In this document: positions 57,454 to 64,000 of the stretch, in pieces
Position numbering within the stretch: position 1 is the first letter of the stretch
How the letters are laid out: every line of letters begins with the position of its first letter
From: Platerodrilus igneus
Taxonomy: Eukaryota; Arthropoda; Insecta; Coleoptera; Lycidae
Direction: 5' to 3'
Assembly (NCBI GenBank): GCA_036346225.1
Contig: JARFIW010000453.1
Location: 7,626,001 to 7,690,000 of the forward strand
DNA length: 64,000 nt
Notes under the pieces: generated by a model
What the model was told of the DNA's origin: nothing
What the model saw: only the letters and a program-made list of their open reading frames with translations
Database searches by the model: none
Translations under genes and position numbers: made by a program

Positions 57454-57672
57454 TTGGTCCTATTCGAGTCGAATGTTCAGTTTTTATTTGTGATAAAAGT
57501 AATTATTCTATGATAATATATGATACAATTTTGTTGAATTTCAACATCTGCGAGTCTTGTTGAGTTGTTGTGAAAACGCCTTAAATTTGCAATAAGTAAA
57601 CTATTGAGATTAGACGTAATCTTTAAACTAATTTGTTTAGGTTTTGATATTTAATTAATAAAAGATTATACA

Positions 57673-58698
57673 ATGAGTCATTTAGAGCTTAGTTCTTGGG
57701 TAACTAAAAGGGAGAAATATTTTGCTAGAATTCAAGCACTTTATGACGTAGGAAACAGATGTCTTTTGTTATTAGAAAACGAACAATCATACGCACCAGA
57801 ATTAGATAGTTTCATTTCGCGTTTCAATAGAATAGAAGAGGATTTAGATGCTTTTGAACGCATAAATGATAAAATAGGAATTTTAAATTTTAAGTTAGAA
57901 GATAGGGAACGCATTGACGTTAATCAACCTTCAGTAGCCTATGATGAACTTTACTTTAGTATAAAAACACAAGCTCGTAAATTAAACGTTCAAATACGAT
58001 CGACAATTGAAGGGCAAACTTCCACCGCCACTTCGTCTAATTTAGTAAATATTGAATCTCACTCGGCAAAATTACCGAAAATAGAAATTGAACCGTTTGA
58101 TGGGGTAAAAATAAGCGATTGGCCGAACTTCTACTCTCTCTTTACGTCACTGATTCATAAAAATAAATGACTTTCAAAGGTGGAAAAATTAACGTATTTA
58201 AGAAGCTTATTAAAACAACACGCATTATCACTTATTGAATCCTTATCAATATCAGATCAGAATTACGATATTGCAATGCAAACTTTAATAAAACGCTTTC
58301 AAAATAAACGTTTACTAGCTTCAAATTATTTAGATAAAATATTTTCATTTCGTACCCTGTTTGAAGACTCCTCGAGCTCATTAAATTCGTTTGTTGAAGT
58401 ATTTAGTACGAATTTAAACGCTTTAAAGGCACTGCAAATTCCTGATTTATTTGACTTTACTATTTTACACGCTGATTTACGATCATTGTCGCCTTCCTCA
58501 CGCAAAAAATTTGAATTCAAATGTTCTGATATGGATATTCCTAAATGTAACGACTTGATCAAATTTGTAGAAGATAGGATTAAAGTTGTTGAATTAACGC
58601 ATTCAAACGCCAGGTCCGCGCCTCCGCAATCATGTAAGCCTGTTCTTGCAATTACAAAATCAAATAAGGGACATTTTAGCAATCCACGCTTCCAATAA
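57673..58698 (+). pseudogene. BEL gag, first part, with an internal TGA
   Basis: Starts at ATG 57673 (MSHLELSSWVTKREKYFARI). An N-terminal helical region with RFNRIEEDLDAFERI is followed by LPKIEIEPFDGVKISDWPNF and YSLFTSLIHKNK. This is the DUF1759-type Gag core of BEL elements, whose usual form is L-P-x-I-x-L-P-x-F-x-G. A TGA at 58168-58170 interrupts the frame. The same frame resumes with LSKVEKLTYLRSLLKQHALS and continues to 58698 (LIKRFQNKRLLASNYLDKIF and similar). It then leaves the frame just before the zinc knuckles. The protein would form the particle. The stop replaces a position that is normally a small polar residue. Confidence 0.9.
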
Positions 58699-60154
58699 AT
58701 CTGACATTACAAGAGGACATCCTGGATGCCCTTTATGCAATTCATCACATAAAATTTACGCATGTGAAAAGTTTAAAGAGTTTCCCATTTCTCAACGTTA
58801 TGATGTTGTAAAGAAATTTGCATTATGTTTTAATTGTTTAGGTTTTCATAGATTGTCTGTATGTAGATCTCAGTCAAAATGTGTACATTGTGGAAATCCC
58901 AGGCATCATAGTTTATTGCACATGATTAATGATAATAAAAATCGTTCCTCATTAAATACTATACGAGATTGCCAAAATAGTGTTTCACTGAAAGATGAGA
59001 ATAATATAGTAGTGGCTGAATCAAATTCTGCACTGCAGACATTGTCCTGCTCTGTTACCGAAAATGTTTCGATGAACAATTGTTCAATATTGTTAAGTAC
59101 GGCTATTATTGGGATGTATGATGCAAGTGGTTATGTAATTCCTATTCGTGCCGTAATCGATAGTGGTTCCCAAGTTAGTCTGATTACCAATTCTTGTGTA
59201 CAAAAACTAGGTTTGGTACGATACAGAAATCATATCGCTTTGAAGGGGGTGTCTAATATCGCTATTGAGAAAAATAGAGGTTTTGTTAATTGTTCGATTA
59301 CACCATTAAATAATCCAAATATCCAACTTTATACAAATGCTTTAACAGTTGATCAAATTTGTAGCGACCAACCTAATGTACCCTTAGTTTCAGATGTAAG
59401 GAATCGCTTTTCTGATATCAGTCTAGCTGATCCTTATTTCGATAAAAGGGCTCCTATTGATTGTTTATTGGGCGCTGATTTATATACCGAAATTATGGCA
59501 GACTCTCATTCTATTATTAAGGGACAACCAAGTGCTATTTCTACAATTTTTGGATGGGTTCTGTGTGGCAAAGTGCCTCAACCCCTCTCACTGTCACTTA
59601 GTAACAAATCTGATCATACTTCGCTTTTTTTATGTTGTGAATCATTAGACACTTCTCTTCACAAATTCTGGGAAGTTGAAGAGGTCAACCGCCCTCTGCC
59701 GGTTAATCCTGAAGATTCTATAATTGAATCGCAGTTTATAAAGAATTGTTCACGTGATCCTTCAGGACGATATACTGTTAGTCTTCCTTTTCTTGAGGAA
59801 AACCCCATTCTACCTGATACTAGTATGTACGCTCAGAAACGCTTAATTAATTTGGAGAAACGCTTACAACGCCAACCCTCACATTATATTGAATATCGCA
59901 ATTTTATGGATCAATACATAAACTTAGGTCATATGAATATCGCTTCCTCACATTCTAATTATATTATTCCACATCACTGCGTAGAAAAGCAGGCTAGTAG
60001 TACCACCAAAATTAGAACGGTTTTCGACGCGTCGTTTCGCCCCACCTTAAACAGTAAATCTCTTAATGATTTTCTTTTACCAGGTCCTAAATTGCAACGT
60101 GATAACAGACATCATTTGCAATTTTCGACTTCACGCTGTAGTCGTTTGTTGTGA
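58699..60154 (+). pseudogene. BEL zinc knuckles, protease and RT start (open frame 58646-60154)
   Basis: This frame is +1 to the gag frame and overlaps it at 58646-58698. The first part carries Cys/His knuckles: CPLCNSSHKIYACEKF, CFNCLGFHRLSVC and CVHCGNPRHHSLLH. The aspartic protease follows with AVIDSGSQVSLI (catalytic Asp at 59159-59161) and the second strand CLLGADLYTEIM (near 59465). The protease/RT linker includes FWEVEEVN, a classical BEL motif (near 59670). The RT start has KIRTVFDASFRP and LNDFLLPGPKLQRD. The frame is lost after LQRD (about 60095). All residues expected for a working protease are present. Confidence 0.92.
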
Positions 60155-61367
60155 TGTTCAACAAATGTACCGCCAAATATTAATAAACAAAGATCAACGT
60201 AAATTTCAACACATTTACTACCGCACTGAACCCGACGGTGACATTCAAGAATACGAATTAAATACGGTCACCTTCGGCGTGTCAACCGCACCCTATTTAG
60301 CGCAAAGGGTGCTTCATCAATTGGTTGAAGATGAAGGTCAACAATTTCCTTTAGCTTCAAAAGCAATAATGCAACAAACTTATGTGGATGATATCTGGGA
60401 AAGTGTAGATACCATTCAAGAAGCATTACAATTACAAACGCAGTTAATAGACATTTTTAAACTAGGAGGTTTTAGTTTACGAAAATGGATTAGCAATCAT
60501 CAATCTGTTCTTGAGGGTGTACCCATTGATTATCGCAATCACGCTTTAATTTTAAATACAGAAGATAATTCTGTTAAGATCCTCGGTGTTCAATATGAAC
60601 CACGCGAAGATTGTTTTTCGTATCGTATAAATTCGAATTCGAGTGTTATGACTAAAAGAAGTATGCTATTTGAAATTGCAAAATTTTATGACCCTTTAGG
60701 GTGGCTTACGCCAGTTATCTTTTACGCAAAATTACTAATTCAAAAGGTATGGTTATTAGGATTAAACTGGGATGAGCCGCTTCCAACTAAAATTCAAGAA
60801 GAATGGAAACAATTCGTTATTGACTTACCCTTGTTAACTGAAATTAGAATTTCTCGTTATATCGATTTTAAGTTAGCACTTTCTCGTCAAGTGATCGGAT
60901 TTTGTGATGGTTCGTCAAAGGGATATGGAGCGATCATATATATCCGCTGCGAATTTCAAAATTATATTAATATTTATTTGCTTAAAGCAAAAAGTCGTAT
61001 AGCCCCGCTTAAAACTTTAAGTATTCCTCGCTTGGAATTATCTGCTGCAGTTCTTTTAAGTCGTCTATTAAATTCCGTCGAATATTTTATAAAACAAATC
61101 GAACCATGCTCCGTTCATTTATTTACGGATTCGTCAGTTGTACTTGCTTGGTTACGTACACCGCCTCATACCTTAAAAACTTTTGTGTCTAATAGAATTG
61201 TTGAAATTTTAGAAACTTCTTGCCTACTTATTGGCATCATGTTTCAACACAAGACAATCCTAGTGATTGTGCAAGTAGGGGTTTACAACCCAAATTCTTA
61301 TCGCAATTTACCCTCTGGTGGAAGGGCCCTCGTTTTTTGTATATGCCCTTTAGTACCTGGAACTTAA
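60066..61367 (+). pseudogene. BEL reverse transcriptase and RNase H
   Basis: An open frame of 433 codons picks up the RT about ten residues after the frame change: CCDVQQMYRQILINKDQRKF, NTVTFGVSTAPYLAQRVL, and QQTYVDDIWESVD with the catalytic YVDD at 60381-60392. The connection region contains LRKWISNHQSVL and FDPLGWL-type sequence (FYDPLGWLTPVIFYAKL). RNase H motifs follow: GFCDGSSKGYGA (Asp at 60906-60908), IPRLELSAAVLL (Glu) and HLFTDSSVVLAWLRT (Asp). The last catalytic Asp (DNPSDCASRG) is in the next frame because the frame shifts near 61225. Polymerase and RNase H residues look intact. Confidence 0.93.
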
Positions 61368-62419
61368 ATTCTTGCAGTCCCCTACAGGATAATTTAGTAC
61401 CAGAATTAAAGTCTGAAACGCTTATTGCCACCACCGCTAAAATATTGCCTCTATTAGAATTAATAAATAAATGTTCAAGTTTTAGTAAATTGCAAAGAAG
61501 TATTGCTTTTGTATTGAGATTTTGTTTTAATTCACGATGTAAAATATTACAACTTCCACGACGTACTGGTCCGCTTTCTCCGATTGAATTACAAAATGCT
61601 AGGTATCTATGCATAAAAGAAGTACAGACATTCTCTTATTCTAATGAAATACACCAAGTAAAAACGAATCAGTTGTGTTCTCCTTCGTTACAAAAGTTAA
61701 CTCCGTTTCTAGATAATCAAAACCTGCTCAGGGTGGGCGGTCGTCTTGTGAATACGACTCTCCCCTATGACGCCAAGCATCCCATATTAATTCCCAGAGA
61801 TTCCCATCGGGCGGTCTTAATATGCGATTATACACATCAAATAACGTTGCACGGAGGTCCGCGTCTAATGCAATCTATCATTCAATGTCAATATTGGATT
61901 CCCGGAATTCGTCAATTCATACGTCATCGTATTTATAAATGCATGCGCTGTTATAGATTAAAGGCTCAAACCTGTGAACCGCAAATGGCAAATTTGCCAA
62001 AAGCTAGAGTTCAGCGATCGCGTCCGTTCTGGAATACGGGGATTGATTTTGCTGGACCTTGGACAATCAAAGAAAGTCACAGAAGAACTGCTCCGCAATC
62101 AAAAGGTTATTTGGCCATATTCGTTTGTCTAGCTACCAAGGCGGTACATCTAGAATTCGTATCGGGTCTATCCACCCCTGCATTTCTTGCTGCCTTAGAT
62201 TGATTTGTTGCTCGCAGAGGTTTGTGCCACGAAATATTTTGTGATTGTGGCACTAATTTTAAGGGCGCGTCCAATTATTTCGCCGATGTTTATAAAATGT
62301 TAAAGGACTCTAATACCGCTATCGCTGATCACGTTTCTACTATCAGAATTAAATGGAACTTTAACCCACCATCTGCTCCGCATTTTGGGGGTTATGGGAA
62401 TCGGTGTCAAATCCGCTAA
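61220..62419 (+). pseudogene. BEL integrase, N-terminal and core, with an internal TGA
   Basis: Begins with the end of RNase H (WHHVSTQDNPSDCASRG) and a linker. The zinc-binding region follows: LRVGGRLVNTTLPYDAKHPI, HQITLHGGPRLMQS and CMRCYRLKAQTCEPQMANLP (HHCC complete). The core has FWNTGIDFAGPW (Asp at 62045-62047) and CLATKAVHLEFVSGLSTPAF. A TGA at 62201-62203 stops the frame after AALD, where the family usually has a basic residue. The same frame resumes with FVARRGLCHEIFCDCGTNFK (second Asp at 62243-62245; the usual N of DNGTNF is C) and reaches 62419. The frame changes again at the PHFGG motif. Confidence 0.92.
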
Positions 62420-62945
62420 GCATCATTTGCACAGAGTCTTAGATCCTAGGATCCTTACTTTTGAAGAAATGACTACTATTATTACCCGCGTAGAGGCAAT
62501 AATGAACAGTCGTCCGCTAGGTTCTATTTTATCAGATCCAAATGAAGGTGCGGATTACCTCACTCCGGGTCATTTTTTAATTGGATCCCCTTTGTTAGCA
62601 CCCCCAGAAATAGATTTTGAAAGGGTTAAATTAAGCGGTGTGGATCGCTACCATTTACTTCAACAAGCTACCCAGTCATTCTGGCGCAAATGGTCAAGCG
62701 AGTATTTACACACGCTAATGCCGCGACTAAAATGGTATGCAAATTAACCAAATATAAAAGTTGGTGATATTGTTCTATTAAAGGGTAGTGACACGCCCCC
62801 GTTGTCCTGGCCACTTGGCAAAATTCTTGAGATTTATTCTAGCAAGGATGGCAGAGTTAGAGTTGCCAAAATTAAAACTAGCACAGGAGTTTATGTCAGA
62901 CCTCTATGTAAAATGGCAACCTTACTGCTTTTAGATTCTGAATAA
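62385..62945 (+). pseudogene. BEL integrase C-terminal part
   Basis: After frame changes at a GGGGG run and a second point (62385-62410), the glutamate motif (WE) and VKSAKHHLHRVL are split over frames. An open frame then continues with EEMTTIITRVEAIMNSRPLG, YLTPGHFLIGSPL and RYHLLQQATQSFWRKWSSEY, to a TAA at 62745-62747. The same frame goes on with PNIKVGDIVLLKGSD and CKMATLLLLDSE, ending at the double stop near 62943. These are the usual BEL integrase tail motifs (PxxxGDxVLL). Confidence 0.9.
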
Positions 62946-63060
62946 TAATTTTTTATTCTTTCATTACTCAAAGTTAGTTTACATATTTGTTTGGAGTCAT
63001 TATATTATAGTTAAGTTAATTTGTGTTTTTTGCTTTTATATTTTTTATCAAAACATTGTT

Positions 63061-63074
63061 TTGGGTGGGCGGTA
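63061..63074 (+). promoter_or_regulatory. BEL polypurine tract
   Basis: TTTTGGGTGGGCGGTA directly before the 3' LTR. It is purine-rich and in the position of the plus-strand primer. Confidence 0.7.
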
Positions 63075-63478
63075 TGTTGGCGCCATTAAAGGTAATTTCA
63101 TTAAAAGTAGAAATGCTAACATTTGTATATAGTTTATTTATCTAGTTGTTAGCTCGCAGATGTTGAAAGTCAAGGTACAAGTTTAGTTGCTATTCGGACT
63201 TTGCTTTGAAAGGTGTTGTTTCCAATATATAATATAAAACTTGTGTCGCCGTTCCAATATCAGCAGCCGTCTGTCGAATTCGTCCGCCGCCACCAATAGC
63301 TATATTGATGGAGGGTGCCCTTTTTGAATCTAGTAGAAGAGTGGTTTCCTGTTGAGCTTCTGCAGTCGATGCTGAATTGGTAAGTACTTTTGTCTTGCAC
63401 TTGCTTTATTTATGTATTTGGAACTTCCGCTAAAATTATTTATTAAAATCAGTTTGTACTACCGCTTCACGCTCACCA
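63075..63478 (+). repeat. BEL 3' LTR
   Basis: Same length as the 5' LTR with two visible differences (TTTTATT/TTTCATT near the start; GCTCTATT/GCTTTATT near the end). Confidence 0.96.
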
Positions 63479-63483
63479 AACAT
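63479..63483 (+). repeat. BEL target-site duplication (right)
   Basis: AACAT directly after the 3' LTR; identical to 57045-57049. Confidence 0.95.
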
Positions 63484-64000
63484 TCTTGTAATACACATAA
63501 CAGCATATTTACTAATGAATAATACATTGTATGTTTTACAGACCTTCTTGTTTCAGAAGTTTATATATTTATGCTGGTTTTATTATAGCAAAGTTTATCT
63601 TGTTTAGTGCTACTGCGTTATCTTTTAATTTTATTAAAATGTACCTATTTATTTTAAGGAGATTCATTTTTTATTGCTTTGGTTATACAAACTGCTCTAA
63701 TTGAAATTACATTTTCTAAAAACAAAAGAATTGAAATATCATGTTTAATTAACGGTCGCTGTTCATAAAATCGTAATATACACAGGGTGAGTCTATCATC
63801 AATGTATCCATCAAAAATTAAATTTTTCTTTCCCATTTGTTGTATTTTTAAAACAACGCGATCGCGCTACAACGATTGAAGATGGTTTAACGAGATCAAT
63901 AATGTACTTTTTCGTTCACACGATGATCCTTAAAACTGTCATTCTGTTTCAGCAATACTGTTGGCTCAACTAGATTTTGTATGCAATTTCAGATCTTGCT
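63484..64000. other. No gene seen
   Basis: Downstream flank of the BEL element, AT-rich; one 60-codon minus-strand ORF without a motif. Confidence 0.5.

Larger units (their letters stand above)
57050..63478 (+). mobile_element. BEL/Pao LTR retrotransposon, full length, ORF broken
   Basis: Identical-length LTRs of 404 bp (57050-57453 and 63075-63478) start TG and end CA. A 5-bp target duplication AACAT borders them (57045-57049 and 63479-63483). The 5.6-kb internal region reads gag with zinc knuckles, aspartic protease, reverse transcriptase, RNase H and integrase in that order, as in BEL/Pao. No envelope-like ORF follows. The two LTRs differ at about two positions, so insertion was recent. 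The single long gag-pol frame is broken by three stops and at least four frame changes. Confidence 0.97.

Overview
The window is strongly AT-rich eukaryotic DNA, most likely from an arthropod and probably an insect. The evidence is the families present: mariner, piggyBac, hAT, BEL/Pao and Ty3/Gypsy relics, a tRNA-derived SINE, and a decayed ZAD-type zinc-finger exon. I found no intact host gene, no tRNA or rRNA gene, and no CRISPR array. Almost everything I can name is transposable-element sequence at different stages of decay, separated by long AT-rich stretches with only short chance ORFs.

Layout, 0-21 kb. A minus-strand transposase-like relic lies at about 0.2-1.2 kb. It is followed by a complete-length but dead mariner (1453-3046) whose catalytic region is split by a SINE. 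A ZAD zinc-finger relic (4.7-4.9 kb), a YqaJ-exonuclease relic (9.9-10.6 kb) and a degenerate tandem repeat (11.1-11.5 kb) follow. Next is a hAT-like transposase relic (about 12.5-14.6 kb, minus) interrupted by two SINE copies in tandem that share one target-site sequence. A Gypsy pol relic (14.6-20.2 kb, plus) is itself interrupted by a minus-strand piggyBac-like relic (about 17.35-20.03 kb).

Layout, 21-47 kb. Two copies, in opposite orientation, of one Gypsy-type LTR family lie at 27.1-31.7 kb (copy A, minus) and 38.6-46.1 kb (copy B, plus). Both keep gag, protease and the start of reverse transcriptase, and both appear to lack the same remainder of pol. Their LTRs look unrelated (about 0.85 kb against 2.15 kb). 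Copy B has nearly identical LTRs and sits inside a TA microsatellite; copy A has a duplicated PBS-like leader. Between them are tandem repeats, several (TA)n tracts, a 460-bp foldback palindrome and two fragments of a non-LTR retrotransposon.

Layout, 47-64 kb. This part is mostly unassigned, with one diverged repeat pair (50.5 and 55.2 kb). At 57050-63478 there is a full-length BEL/Pao element with 404-bp LTRs and a 5-bp target duplication (AACAT). It has all gag-pol domains, but its reading frame is broken by several frameshifts and three stops although its LTRs differ at only about two sites.

The insertions are nested, so their relative order can be read directly: SINE after mariner, SINE pair after hAT, piggyBac relic after Gypsy, and copy B after expansion of a microsatellite. 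The domain calls come from reading translated motifs by eye. Percent identities and exact edges are estimates.
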